Shown here: piece after piece, positions 1-8,794 of the stretch
Position numbering within the stretch: the first letter of the stretch is position 1
Layout of the letters: every line of letters begins with the position of its first letter
NCBI RefSeq assembly: GCF_009388985.1
Contig: NZ_CP036422.1
Location: 944,501-1,008,500 of the forward strand
Length of the DNA: 64,000 bases
DNA from: Halioglobus maricola
GTDB taxonomy: Bacteria; Pseudomonadota; Gammaproteobacteria; Pseudomonadales; Halieaceae
Direction of reading: 5' to 3'
Made by a program: the position numbers and the translations under genes
Notes under the pieces: model-generated
Told to the model about the DNA's origin: nothing
Database searches by the model: none
Seen by the model: only the letters and a program-made list of their open reading frames with translations

Positions 1-1
1 G

Positions 2-433
2 GCGTCGGTGGACGCGGGAGTAGGGTACGCCTATGACAGTTTCCTGGAGGTTGTCGCCGAGGGCCGTAGCATGAGCCTGGAAGAGACGCGGGAAGTGGCG
101 GAGGGGCGTGTCTGGAGCGCTGACGCCGCGTTGGCGAACGGCCTTGTGGATTATCTCGGTAGCCTGGACGATGCGATCGCATCCGCGGCGGCTATTGCCG
201 AGCTGGGTGTCTACGAAATTGAGTATGTAAAACCACATCTGTCACCCCAGGAATTATTCTGGCAGCAGCTCAGCGAGCGGGTTGAACTCCCTGCAGTCAT
301 AAGCCAGAGCGGAACGGTTGCAGCTTTGCAGAGCTTGACCCGACCGGTATTGCAGGCCGTGAGCGAGGTGTACTCACTACAGGACCCCCGCAATATGTTC
401 TACAAGTGCCTAGACTGCTCGGTCGTGGAGTAA
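2..433 (+). CDS. sppA: Signal peptide peptidase SppA (protease IV), C-terminal part
   Basis: The gene enters from the left edge, so only the last 143 residues are visible. They match the C-terminus of the long tandem-domain SppA of Enterobacteria: a VAEGR...EEVAEGRVW-like segment, the ALANGLVDYLG block found after the catalytic Ser domain of S49 proteases, and a tail with a DPRN...C-L-x-C pattern like the family's DPQN...CLTC ending. SppA is an inner-membrane Ser/Lys protease that degrades cleaved signal peptides. The catalytic Lys and Ser lie upstream, outside the window, so activity cannot be judged here. dgkA starts 3 nt after the stop, suggesting cotranscription. Confidence 0.88.
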   Translation, partial: ASVDAGVGYAYDSFLEVVAEGRSMSLEETREVAEGRVWSADAALANGLVDYLGSLDDAIASAAAIAELGVYEIEYVKPHLSPQELFWQQLSERVELPAVISQSGTVAALQSLTRPVLQAVSEVYSLQDPRNMFYKCLDCSVVE

Positions 434-436
434 CGC

Positions 437-793
437 TTGTCCTGGCTGGCGCAGCGCATAGAGAGTTTTGGCCATGCCATTCGCGGTGTGCGGACTCTCC
501 TGCTGGAAGAGCACCACGCCCAGTTGCATTTGCTCGCTACACTGATCGCGCTTACGGCTGGTGGGTTGCTGGGTATTAGTCGTGCAGACTGGCAGGTGCT
601 GATACTCACCATTGCCATGGTGTGGCTGGCTGAGGGCTTGAACACCGCGCTGGAGCATCTCTGTGACGCAGCCGTGCCAGAGCATCATTCCCTGATCGGT
701 AAAGCCAAGGATGTCGCCGCTGGTAGCGTCCTGATTACCGCAGGCTTCGCCGTGGTGATGGGCGCTCTGATCTTCCTTCCCTATATCTTCTAG
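437..793 (+). CDS. dgkA: Diacylglycerol kinase (DgkA family), 118 aa
   Basis: Small integral-membrane kinase of the prokaryotic DAGK family, which phosphorylates diacylglycerol (or undecaprenol in some members) at the inner membrane. The family signature is visible: an EGLNTALEHLCD helix followed by IGKAKDVAAGSVLI, which carry the Glu, Asn and Asp of the active site. Three hydrophobic helices fit the approximately 120-residue trimeric enzyme. The start is TTG, with GGAG 6 nt upstream inside the end of sppA; no better start exists in this frame. The 3' end overlaps the convergent RND gene by 4 nt. Lipid substrate is not decided by sequence. Confidence 0.88.
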   Translation: MSWLAQRIESFGHAIRGVRTLLLEEHHAQLHLLATLIALTAGGLLGISRADWQVLILTIAMVWLAEGLNTALEHLCDAAVPEHHSLIGKAKDVAAGSVLITAGFAVVMGALIFLPYIF

Positions 794-3700
794 GCGGGTT
801 CCGCTGGGGGCGAAGGCTCTTCACTGACGCCAAACAACTTGCCGAGATCATCCAGAACCATATAGAGGCTGGGCACCAGCAACAAGGTGATCACTGTCGC
901 GAATACAATACCTACCGCGAGCGAGATCGCCATGGGGATCATGAACTGGGCCTGGGCGCTTTTCTCCAGCAGCATCGGGAACAGGCCGAGGAAGGTGGTC
1001 ATCGAGGTGAGCATGATCGCACGGAAACGGCGACACCCGGCATCGATGATTGCCTTGTACTTGTCAGTGCCAGCGGCCACTTTCTTGTTTACATAGTCCA
1101 CCAGAATCAAGCTGTCATTAACTACCACTCCCGAGAGTGCGATGATGCCCATCAGCGACATCATGCTAAGCGCGTGGCCAAAGAACCAGTGGCCGACGAT
1201 AGCGCCGATCATGCCAAAGGGAATCACGCCCATGATGATCAGGGGTTGCAGGTACGATTTGGTCGGGATTGCGAGCAGGGCATAGATACCGAACATGGAG
1301 AGGGCGAAGCCGATCATCATGCTCATGACCATCTTCCTTTCCTCATCCGCCATGCCTGATTTCTCCCAGGTGAGCCCCGGATATTTCAATGCGAGTTCAG
1401 GCAATACTTTTTTCTCAATATCGGCCATGACCTTGGCGGGTTCAACGATGGAAATGTCGGCTTCCGCGGTGACCTCAGCTGCGCGCCGGAAGTCGATGCG
1501 AGTAGACTTGAGCAGGCCTTTTTTCACCTGCAGGCGTGCAACGGTCTCGAAGGGGATTTCATCACCCGCTGGTGTGCGGATGTACATATTGTTGAGGCTG
1601 GCCACGGTCTCGCGATCGGTCAGTGGGTAGCGCACCATGACCTTGATTTCGTCGATGCCACGTTGGATGCGCTGTGCCTCTGCGCCATAGAAGGCATGGC
1701 GGACCTGGGAGCCCAGCTCGTAGCGCGATAGCCCCAGCGCCTCTCCTTCAGGCAGCAGTTCAATATGGAATTCGTCGCGCGTGTCCGATGCGCCATTTCG
1801 GATATCACTGAGACCATCGTAGTGGCGCAGCTTTTCCACCAGTTCTTCAGATGCCTGCCGAAGGGCGTTGAAGTCTGCGTGCTTGAGGTCGAAGGAAATG
1901 TCTGGACCGAAGCTCGGTCCATCGGAAGATTCGAAGCCCAGAACCTCTACGCCATGTATGTGCCCAACCTCACTGCGAAGGCGATTGATAATATCTTCGT
2001 TGGCCAGCTTGCGGGTGTCTTGCTTGGTGAGTTCGATATCGATCCTGCCCTCGATGTCGTTGAACGCAAAGGCACTTACGTGGGCCACCAGGCCATTTTC
2101 AGTGTCGTTCTTGTTCTGATAGTCGCGGTCGATCTGGTCGAGCGTTGTGACGATGCTGGTCACAGTCTCTACGGTGCGTTCCTCTGGCGTGCCTTCGCTC
2201 ATGCGGAGTTCGATCTGAACAAATTCGCCCGGTGTGTGTGGCGAGATCACGACGCGCACAACGCCGCCGATAATCAGGCCGATACTCAGAATGAACACGG
2301 CAAGGAAGCTCGCCAACGTAATATAGCGATTTGCCACGCAGCGTTGCACGGCAGGGCGATAGCGGTTTTCGACAAAATTGCGCAGCCGGTCGTTGATGCC
2401 TTCCTGAATATGGTCGATGGATAGCAGGAGCTTGTTTCGCGTCGGCTTGCTGTGCGCCAGGTGGGCGGGCAGGATCCATTTGGATTCTATCAGGGAGAAG
2501 GTCAGACAGAGGATGACCACCCAGCCCATGGCGGCGGGCATGGGCGCAAATACCCCCTGTACAAATAGGGTAGGCGCAAAGGCCACGATGGTCGTCAGCA
2601 CGCCAAAGGTGGCCGGCGTGGCTACCCGGTGAACGCCGTTGATCACATTGTCCACACTGTGACCTTTTTCCTCGGTCTCGGAGTAGGCACTCTCCCCCAT
2701 GATGATGGCATCATCCACCACGATACCCAGTACCAGAATAAACCCGAACAGACTGATCATGTTGAGGCTTGCATCGATATAGGGTGTGTTGAGTATTCCC
2801 ATTGCACCCAGGAAGCATACGGGGATACCGATCATTACCCAGAATGCCAGCTTGATCTCCAGGAACAGCGCCAGCGTGATAAACACCAGTAGCGCACCAA
2901 TGGCCAGGTTCTTCACCATCATTCCGAGGCGCTGCTTCAGGTAATAAGTAACGTCGCCCCAAACGTCCAGGGTCACGCCTTCGGGCAGGGTCGCCCTTCG
3001 CTGCTCCACATAGGCTCGGGCGGCGTCCGCAGTTTCGATAATATCCTGCTGGCCCATGGAGAATACGTTGATACCCAGGGAGTACTGGCCGTCGAACGAG
3101 GCATAGCCGGAACCGTCGACAAATCCGTCGCGAACTGTGGCGATATCGCCGAGTAACAGGCGCGTGCCGTCTGGCCACGTCTTCAACACAATGTCTTCAA
3201 AGTCTTGCTGGACATAGGCCTGGCCGAGTGTCCGCAGCATGATGTCGCCGTTTCGTGTCTGCACTGAACCCGAGGGTAAATCCAGTGATGACGCTGAGAT
3301 CGTGTTGGCCACATCGGCGAGAGAGATGTGGTACTCACGCAACAGTTGCTCAGAGATCTCTACCGAAATTTCATAGTCTCTGGCGCCTACGATGGCAGCG
3401 GATGAGACTTCAGGATAGGTCAGAAGATCGCGGCGTATCTCGTCGGCTAGCGCCTTCATGCTGCGCTCGTCCAGAGCGCCTGAAATCTGCAGGGTGACAG
3501 CGGCGAACAACAGATCCGGTTGCACCAACACGGGTTCTTCTGCATCTTCCGGGAACGTTGTAATGCCGTCGATGCGGTTCTGAATATCGTTGTAGAGACG
3601 GCCGATAGGGACACCGTCCTGCGGCTCGATGATGATTCGTCCCAGGGATTCGTAGGAGTCAGACTCTACGCGTTTGATGCCGTCGAGGTCGTTGATGGCT

Positions 3701-3930
3701 TCCTCGACCTTCATCACCACCCCTTGTTCCACCTCTTCAGGCGCTGCACCAGGGTAGGGGAGGTTGACGAAAATGACTTCGAAGTTGAAAGCGGGGAAAA
3801 TCGCACGCTGTAAGGTAAAAGCGCTGCCTATACCCACGGCGATGATGATCAGCATCAGCAGGTTGGCGGCAACAGGGTTGCGCGCGAACCAGGCAATGAT
3901 GCCTGTGTGGGACTGCGTGTTTTCGTTCAT
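790..3930 (-). CDS. RND efflux transporter, inner-membrane permease (AcrB/MexB-like superfamily)
   Basis: A 1046-residue proton-driven exporter of the hydrophobe/amphiphile RND family. It begins with a cytoplasmic segment, TM1 near residues 15-35, a large periplasmic porter domain, then a TM block. The TM4 motif VVDDAIIMGE carries the paired Asp of proton relay, and the TM10 motif VVVNDSLILVDYVNKK completes it. Its ATG overlaps the stop of the adaptor gene by 4 nt (ATGA), so the two are translationally coupled. No outer-membrane TolC-like gene is adjacent; a TolC encoded elsewhere presumably completes the pump. Substrate is unknown. Confidence 0.9.
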   Translation of the reverse strand: MNENTQSHTGIIAWFARNPVAANLLMLIIIAVGIGSAFTLQRAIFPAFNFEVIFVNLPYPGAAPEEVEQGVVMKVEEAINDLDGIKRVESDSYESLGRIIIEPQDGVPIGRLYNDIQNRIDGITTFPEDAEEPVLVQPDLLFAAVTLQISGALDERSMKALADEIRRDLLTYPEVSSAAIVGARDYEISVEISEQLLREYHISLADVANTISASSLDLPSGSVQTRNGDIMLRTLGQAYVQQDFEDIVLKTWPDGTRLLLGDIATVRDGFVDGSGYASFDGQYSLGINVFSMGQQDIIETADAARAYVEQRRATLPEGVTLDVWGDVTYYLKQRLGMMVKNLAIGALLVFITLALFLEIKLAFWVMIGIPVCFLGAMGILNTPYIDASLNMISLFGFILVLGIVVDDAIIMGESAYSETEEKGHSVDNVINGVHRVATPATFGVLTTIVAFAPTLFVQGVFAPMPAAMGWVVILCLTFSLIESKWILPAHLAHSKPTRNKLLLSIDHIQEGINDRLRNFVENRYRPAVQRCVANRYITLASFLAVFILSIGLIIGGVVRVVISPHTPGEFVQIELRMSEGTPEERTVETVTSIVTTLDQIDRDYQNKNDTENGLVAHVSAFAFNDIEGRIDIELTKQDTRKLANEDIINRLRSEVGHIHGVEVLGFESSDGPSFGPDISFDLKHADFNALRQASEELVEKLRHYDGLSDIRNGASDTRDEFHIELLPEGEALGLSRYELGSQVRHAFYGAEAQRIQRGIDEIKVMVRYPLTDRETVASLNNMYIRTPAGDEIPFETVARLQVKKGLLKSTRIDFRRAAEVTAEADISIVEPAKVMADIEKKVLPELALKYPGLTWEKSGMADEERKMVMSMMIGFALSMFGIYALLAIPTKSYLQPLIIMGVIPFGMIGAIVGHWFFGHALSMMSLMGIIALSGVVVNDSLILVDYVNKKVAAGTDKYKAIIDAGCRRFRAIMLTSMTTFLGLFPMLLEKSAQAQFMIPMAISLAVGIVFATVITLLLVPSLYMVLDDLGKLFGVSEEPSPPAEPA

Positions 3931-5231
3931 TCTTCCAGCGCCGCAGTAACAGGGTCGACTGGGGCGTCAGCTGCATCGAAGGCGGGCTCTTCTGAGACCA
4001 GCTCTTCGACGGGTGTTTCCGCCTCAAGCGCCGGGCTACCGGAGTCATGCATTAGATCGCTCGGCGTGCTCGACTCGACCTTGACCTGGGTGCCAATGAG
4101 GGACGCATCCAGAACAGTGAGTGAAACCTGTTCGCCCTCGTCCAGTCCCGCGCTGACATAGATAACATCACCGCCTGTGCGCAGTACGTCTACTTTGCGA
4201 TTGCGCAGAATGTTGTCTTCGTCGACAACCCATAAATGATTGCCAGCCCGCAGGATGTAGCGGGGCAGGGCTACGATGTCGTCGAATTCCCGGCCGCTGA
4301 TGTCGGCGTTGACAAAGGTGCCCAGGCGCAAGGGTTCACGTTCATCGGTCGCTAGCGCATAGGGATCGTTGATCCGGGCCACGGTGTAGAGCGCGCGTGA
4401 GCGCTCGTCAAATACACCCTCAGTGCGGTGGAGTGTGGCCGGCCAGTGTTTCACTTCCCCGGCTACATCAGTGTACAGGTCTATGGAGGCTCCCCCGGCA
4501 TAGCCCTCGACCCCTGGCAGGACAAGGTAGTCCAGTTTGCTCTGGGGAATGGGCAGGCGCACTTCAGCCTGATTTACCGAAAAAACGGAGGCGAGTCTGG
4601 TTCCAGCGCCGACGAACTGGCCCAGCTCGCTATCTTTGCTGCGGATAATGGCGTTATAGGGTGCTTTGATGATCGTGCGTTCAAGCCGATCGCGCGCGGT
4701 GTTCAGGTCTGCCATGGCGGCAAGCAACTGGGCTTCAGCTAACTCCAGTTGCGGTTTACGCAGGTAGAGATCTTTCGCTTCCTGACTGCGCTGGGCGTTG
4801 GTGGGAAGTTTCTGCCATTCGCGCAGGGCGACCTCTGTACGGCCCTTCTCCTGGGCGAGGTTGCTCTCGGCAGACTCCACTGAGGCCTGGGCGCGGAGCA
4901 ATTCGGTCTGGTAATCGCGAGGGTCTATGCGCAGCAGCACTTCCCCTTCAGCGATAAAGCCACCCACCAGGAAGTGGTCGGCGGTCTCGATGATGCGTCC
5001 GGAGACTTCTGCAATCAGGGCTGTTTCGCGCAGAGGCGTGACTGTTCCCTGAGCCTGTACGTGTACCTGGATGGTTTCTTTGACAGCAACCGCCACGTCC
5101 ACTGTAACGGGGCGGTATTCAGGCTCTGCCATCTTGGCTGGGGGCTTACTCAGGAACAGAAGCCCTGCCACGCTGGCAGCACCGACGAGCAGGAGAGCTG
5201 AGATGGTAGTTTGTTTCTTGATTGAGGCCAC
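3927..5231 (-). CDS. RND efflux periplasmic adaptor (membrane fusion protein)
   Basis: A 434-residue adaptor that bridges the RND permease to an outer-membrane channel. It has an N-terminal membrane anchor (about residues 8-28), a lipoyl half-motif around VSGRI, a coiled-coil hairpin rich in A/E/L (about 110-185) and a second lipoyl segment (IIKAPYNAII). Beta-barrel and membrane-proximal domains follow. The start is GTG with only a weak GGAC upstream. The last roughly 55 residues form an acidic Ala/Pro/Glu-rich tail, atypical for the family. It is the first gene of the two-gene operon and overlaps the permease by 4 nt. Confidence 0.88.
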   Translation of the reverse strand: MASIKKQTTISALLLVGAASVAGLLFLSKPPAKMAEPEYRPVTVDVAVAVKETIQVHVQAQGTVTPLRETALIAEVSGRIIETADHFLVGGFIAEGEVLLRIDPRDYQTELLRAQASVESAESNLAQEKGRTEVALREWQKLPTNAQRSQEAKDLYLRKPQLELAEAQLLAAMADLNTARDRLERTIIKAPYNAIIRSKDSELGQFVGAGTRLASVFSVNQAEVRLPIPQSKLDYLVLPGVEGYAGGASIDLYTDVAGEVKHWPATLHRTEGVFDERSRALYTVARINDPYALATDEREPLRLGTFVNADISGREFDDIVALPRYILRAGNHLWVVDEDNILRNRKVDVLRTGGDVIYVSAGLDEGEQVSLTVLDASLIGTQVKVESSTPSDLMHDSGSPALEAETPVEELVSEEPAFDAADAPVDPVTAALEE

Positions 5232-5245
5232 GGTTCGGTCCGGCT

Positions 5246-5264
5246 AAAACAGGCATGTTTTATA
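5246..5264 (-). promoter_or_regulatory. Operator-like palindrome and -10-like element upstream of the RND operon
   Basis: A perfect inverted repeat, AAAACA-GGCA-TGTTTT (5246-5261), lies 15 nt upstream of the adaptor start. Read on the minus strand, the adjoining TATAAA (5264-5259) resembles a -10 element, which would place the transcription start inside the palindrome. A repressor bound there could block transcription, as TetR/MarR-type regulators of pump operons do. No convincing -35 is seen and no regulator gene is adjacent. Confidence 0.35.
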
Positions 5265-5336
5265 CCACAGCCGACCTGAACACACTGTGAAAAACTTGTA
5301 ATTTCCGCGGCTTACGGGGGCCAGGCGCAAGAGAGC

Positions 5337-5358
5337 GGGTGCGGTTCAAACCGCACCC
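5337..5358 (-). terminator. Hairpin downstream of the mscS-like gene
   Basis: GGGTGCGGT-TCAA-ACCGCACCC forms a perfect 9-bp stem with a 4-nt loop, 11 nt past the mscS stop on the minus strand. What follows on that strand is only moderately T-rich (GCTCTCTTG), so this is a weak intrinsic terminator, or a hairpin protecting the 3' end of the mRNA. Confidence 0.5.
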
Positions 5359-5369
5359 GGGGCCTGCTG

Positions 5370-6185
5370 TCAGTCGCTGCTGCTTGCCTGGTCCATGTGG
5401 ACGTCCATCTGGGGGTAGGGGATGCTGATGCCGGCCTCGTCGAACTTGAGTTTCACGGCCTCAGTGGTGTCCCACAGTACGCCCCAGTAGTCGGCGGCGT
5501 TTACCCAGGGGCGGACGAGGAAATTGACGCTGGAGTCGGCGAGTTCACCCAACGCCACCACTGGCGCTGGCTCAGCCAGCACGCGCTCATCGGCGGCGAG
5601 AATGCTCTCGAGAATTTCCTTGGCTTTTTTGATGTCGTCGTCATAGCCAATGCCAAAAACCATATCAACCCGGCGGGTTGGGCGAGCGGAGTAGTTGATG
5701 ATGTTGTTGCCGAGCACTGCACCATTGGGAACGATCACTTCCTTGTTGTCTGGTGTGGTCAGGGTGGTAGTGAAAATGCTGATGGCGTCTACGGAGCCCG
5801 AAGTACCGGCGACTTCAACGAAATGACCTTTGGTGAACGGGCGGAAAATGATCAACATCACGCCGGAAGCGAAGTTTGAAAGTGAAGACTGGAGCGACAG
5901 GCCGATAGCCAGGCCGGCGGCACCGAGAAGCGCGACCAGTGATGTTGTGTCAATTCCGAGCTGGCTGAGGGCGGCTATCACCACGAAAAGCAGCAGCACC
6001 CAACGCAGGATCGAACTCAGGAACTTGACCAGAATGTCATCCATTTCCCGGCCGGTCATGAATTTCGCGGCCACCGACACCACGCTGGAAACGACCATAC
6101 GACCGACGATAAAGATGGCGAGGGCAAGCGCAATCTTGATGCCCCAGGGAAGTACGTAAACGTCCCAGAGTGTGTTGATATCCAT
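5370..6185 (-). CDS. mscS: Small-conductance mechanosensitive channel, MscS family
   Basis: A 271-residue channel that opens under membrane tension and releases solutes during hypo-osmotic shock. Three N-terminal TM helices are visible, the third being the Gly/Ala-rich pore helix (LLGAAGLAIGLSLQ). A beta domain follows with the conserved PFTKGHFVEVAG...VPNG stretch, and then the alpha/beta C-terminal vestibule. ATG at 6185 is preferred over an in-frame TTG 15 nt upstream because GAGGAA lies at good spacing before the ATG; that would-be Shine-Dalgarno sits in the first codons of the longer reading. It stands alone, followed by a hairpin. Confidence 0.9.
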   Translation of the reverse strand: MDINTLWDVYVLPWGIKIALALAIFIVGRMVVSSVVSVAAKFMTGREMDDILVKFLSSILRWVLLLFVVIAALSQLGIDTTSLVALLGAAGLAIGLSLQSSLSNFASGVMLIIFRPFTKGHFVEVAGTSGSVDAISIFTTTLTTPDNKEVIVPNGAVLGNNIINYSARPTRRVDMVFGIGYDDDIKKAKEILESILAADERVLAEPAPVVALGELADSSVNFLVRPWVNAADYWGVLWDTTEAVKLKFDEAGISIPYPQMDVHMDQASSSD

Positions 6186-6352
6186 TAATGTTTTCCTCAA
6201 GAAATTGGTTGAAAAAGGTTTATCTAACTATAGACGAGGCTCTATTCTTTGCAATGTCCGGTCGGTGGTGAATCTGTTTAAACCGGTGAGCTGAGAACAG
6301 CGCAGAGCGGGTGTTATAGTCGCCGCTGTTTTACCTGTCAGGGAGAGTAACT

Positions 6353-6808
6353 ATGCCAACCATTTTCGAACAACCCGCCGATTTGCTTGGTGCGGTTGGA
6401 CAGCACCTTGGATACAGCGATTGGGTGGAAATTGACCAGCAGCGTATCGATTTGTTCGCCGATGCTACCGGCGATCACCAGTGGATTCATGTCGATCCCG
6501 AGAAAGCTGCCGCAGGCCCTTTTGGCTCCACGATTGCCCACGGCTACCTCACCTTGTCCCTAGCCAACTTGTTTCTGCCCCAGATCATGGAGGTACGCAA
6601 TACGTCGATGGGCGTTAACTATGGCTGCGAAAAAGTCCGATTTCCGGCGGCAGTGCCGGTCGGCAGCCGCGTGCGCGGCGGCGGAGAAGTGATTAGCGCC
6701 GAGGAGCTGAAGGGAGGCGTGCAGGTAGTCGTCCGCGTAACCATCGAGATAGAGGGCGGGGAACGGCCCGCCTGCGTCATCGATACCATCAGCCGCTTTT
6801 TCCCCTGA
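6353..6808 (+). CDS. MaoC-family (R)-specific enoyl-CoA hydratase-like protein
   Basis: A 151-residue single hot-dog-fold hydratase/dehydratase. The catalytic signature ATGDHQWIHVD supplies Asp41 and His46, the pair that adds water across 2-enoyl-CoA double bonds in MaoC/PhaJ/NodN-like enzymes. A GSTIAHGYLTLSL segment follows, as is typical. The substrate is probably an acyl-CoA. It sits 10 nt upstream of the exported flavoprotein and is likely in one operon with it. Nearby thiolase-like and DUF35 genes suggest degradation of an unusual acyl chain, but the exact substrate cannot be read from sequence. Confidence 0.85.
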   Translation: MPTIFEQPADLLGAVGQHLGYSDWVEIDQQRIDLFADATGDHQWIHVDPEKAAAGPFGSTIAHGYLTLSLANLFLPQIMEVRNTSMGVNYGCEKVRFPAAVPVGSRVRGGGEVISAEELKGGVQVVVRVTIEIEGGERPACVIDTISRFFP

Positions 6809-6818
6809 GTGTCGATTT

Positions 6819-8351
6819 TTGACCAAGCGCCCCAATAAAACACCGGGTATAAGTCGCCGCTCCCTGCTTGGGGCCGGCGCTGCCGCTGTCACTTCGGCAG
6901 CGGCGGGCGCCGCTGCGCTCCCTGCATCTTCCATTGGTGGCTGGGATCTCACTACCGATGTACTGGTGGCGGGTTCCGGCGCCGCGGGTATGTGCGCAGC
7001 ATTGGAGGCCGCGGCTGCAGGCAGTCGCGTGATGGTGATCGAATCCCTTGGTCAGGCGGGTGGCAGCTCGGCAATGTCCGGCGGTGTGATCTATGCCGGG
7101 GGTGGTACGGCGCTGCAAAAGTCCCACAAGATTGAAGACTCGGTCGTGGAGATGTACCGCTTTCTCAAGGATGTCAGCGGCGCTGGCGTGTCTCTGCCCA
7201 AGGTCCAACTCTATTGCGAGGAATCTGTCGCCCACTTTGACTGGTTGTTGCAGCAGGGTGTGCCCTATGGTGGCGGCTTCACGGCTGCCAAGGGGCTGCC
7301 TGAGGGCGAGGAATCGCTCTACTATTCAGGCACCGAACTCGCCTGGCCTGCTCGCGATCTCGCTCGCCCTGCCCCTCGCGGCCATGTGCCGGGAGTGCGT
7401 GGAATGAATGGCGGTCGCAAACTGATGGAAGCGCTTTTTGCCCGTGGCGAGGCTGCGGGTATCCGCGTTCGCACCCGTACTTCAGGTCAGCATCTGGTGA
7501 CGGAAAGCGATGGCCGTGTGGTGGGTATGCTGGTTGAGGATGGGGCCGGGCGACGCCAGCGCATTCGCGCCCAGCGTGGCGTGGTGCTCGCCTGTGGTGG
7601 CTTCATCCACAATCGAGAGATGCTTGAACTTTACGCGCCGGAGCTGGCTGCGGCGTCGGTGCCCTGGGGCAACGCCGGCGATCAGGGCCAGGGCATCAAC
7701 ATGGGAATTTCGGCGGGGGCTGCGGCACTGCGCATGCACGAGGGATTCGCCATAGCCCCTATTTATCCCCCGGAACACACGCTGGCAGGTCTGGTGATAA
7801 ATCAGGTGGGCCAGCGGTTTGTTGCCGAGGACGCCTATCACGGGGTGCTGGGTCACCACATCGCGTACCACCAGAGTGGGAAAGCGTGGCTTATTACCGA
7901 CCAGTTCAGCACCTTCGGATATAAACAGGATAATTTTCCTATGGTGGCCCAGGCTAATTCCGTCGGTGATCTCGCCGATCAACTGCGCCTGCCACGGGGC
8001 AGCTTACAGAACACTGTGGCCTACTTTAATCGCTTCGCAGCGCGTGGTGAGGACCCTCTCTTTCGCAAGAGCAACGCTTTCCTGCGCCCGTTGCAGGCGC
8101 CGCCGTTTCAAGCCTGGGATCTGTCGGTCGACAAGGCGTTTTTCCCAGTGCACACCTTTGGCGGCCTGCATACCAGTGTTGATGGCGAGGTCATCAGCAG
8201 TTTTGGTGAGCCGATTCCTGGCTTGTACGCAGCCGGCCGCAATACCGCGGGGCTGCCAACGGCGCCCTATATTGCCAGTGGTCTCTCACTGGGAGACGCG
8301 ACCTTCTTCGGCCGCCGAGCCGGTCGCGCCGCAGCGGGAGTCTCGACATGA
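6819..8351 (+). CDS. Tat-exported FAD-dependent dehydrogenase (3-ketosteroid dehydrogenase/fumarate reductase flavoprotein family)
   Basis: A 510-residue flavoprotein. The N-terminus has a twin-arginine motif (SRRSLLGAG) and an Ala-rich hydrophobic stretch, so export to the periplasm as a folded FAD protein is likely. The dinucleotide-binding motif GSGAAGMCAALEA appears near residue 50, followed by the GGSSAMSGG loop. The C-terminus has GLYAAGRNTAG and PYIASGLSLGDA, the FAD-closing segment of KstD/Frd-type enzymes. The start is TTG; no ATG or GTG is available in frame before the Tat signal. Its stop overlaps the start of a c-type cytochrome by 4 nt, suggesting that the cytochrome is its electron acceptor. 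Substrate is unknown; a ketosteroid or unsaturated acid is possible. Confidence 0.82.
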   Translation: MTKRPNKTPGISRRSLLGAGAAAVTSAAAGAAALPASSIGGWDLTTDVLVAGSGAAGMCAALEAAAAGSRVMVIESLGQAGGSSAMSGGVIYAGGGTALQKSHKIEDSVVEMYRFLKDVSGAGVSLPKVQLYCEESVAHFDWLLQQGVPYGGGFTAAKGLPEGEESLYYSGTELAWPARDLARPAPRGHVPGVRGMNGGRKLMEALFARGEAAGIRVRTRTSGQHLVTESDGRVVGMLVEDGAGRRQRIRAQRGVVLACGGFIHNREMLELYAPELAAASVPWGNAGDQGQGINMGISAGAAALRMHEGFAIAPIYPPEHTLAGLVINQVGQRFVAEDAYHGVLGHHIAYHQSGKAWLITDQFSTFGYKQDNFPMVAQANSVGDLADQLRLPRGSLQNTVAYFNRFAARGEDPLFRKSNAFLRPLQAPPFQAWDLSVDKAFFPVHTFGGLHTSVDGEVISSFGEPIPGLYAAGRNTAGLPTAPYIASGLSLGDATFFGRRAGRAAAGVST

Positions 8352-8794
8352 TTCGTGTACTGGTGCTCTCCGTGTGTTTTGCGTTTGGCATTGGCAACGT
8401 ATTCGCCCAATTGCCCACCACCATAACCACAGCCAGCGAGAGCCTGCCTCAGGGCAGCGCCGAGCGCGGACGGTTAGTCTTCGCTCCCTGCCGCACCTGC
8501 CACTACCCCGAGCAGTACATGGGGCACAATAACGGCCCCAATCTCAGCGCAATTTTTGGCAAGGTGGCGGGTAAACAGCCGGGGTTTCGATATTATTCAC
8601 AGACTTTCAGCGACGCTGAGTTCGTCTGGACACCGCAGCTGATGTACGCGTGGTTAGAAAAGCCTATGGAGATGTTTCCAGACTCCAGCATGATGAGCCT
8701 GGGAGTGCCGGACCCGCAGCAGCGGGCCGACTTGATAGCCTACCTGCTGCAGGCCTCAGCGCTTGACGATAACGGAACTACCGTGACCGAATAA
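8348..8794 (+). CDS. Exported c-type cytochrome, class I-like, 148 aa
   Basis: Signal peptide residues 1-20 (cleavage after NVFA), then one haem site C48-R-T-C51-H52. Downstream methionines in the MEMFPDSSMMSLG stretch are the likely axial ligand, as in cytochrome c552-like proteins. It is translationally coupled (4-nt overlap) to the Tat-exported flavoprotein, so the simplest reading is a periplasmic dehydrogenase-cytochrome pair that passes electrons to the respiratory chain. Its last 39 nt overlap the 3' end of the convergent thiolase-like gene. Confidence 0.85.
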   Translation: MIRVLVLSVCFAFGIGNVFAQLPTTITTASESLPQGSAERGRLVFAPCRTCHYPEQYMGHNNGPNLSAIFGKVAGKQPGFRYYSQTFSDAEFVWTPQLMYAWLEKPMEMFPDSSMMSLGVPDPQQRADLIAYLLQASALDDNGTTVTE

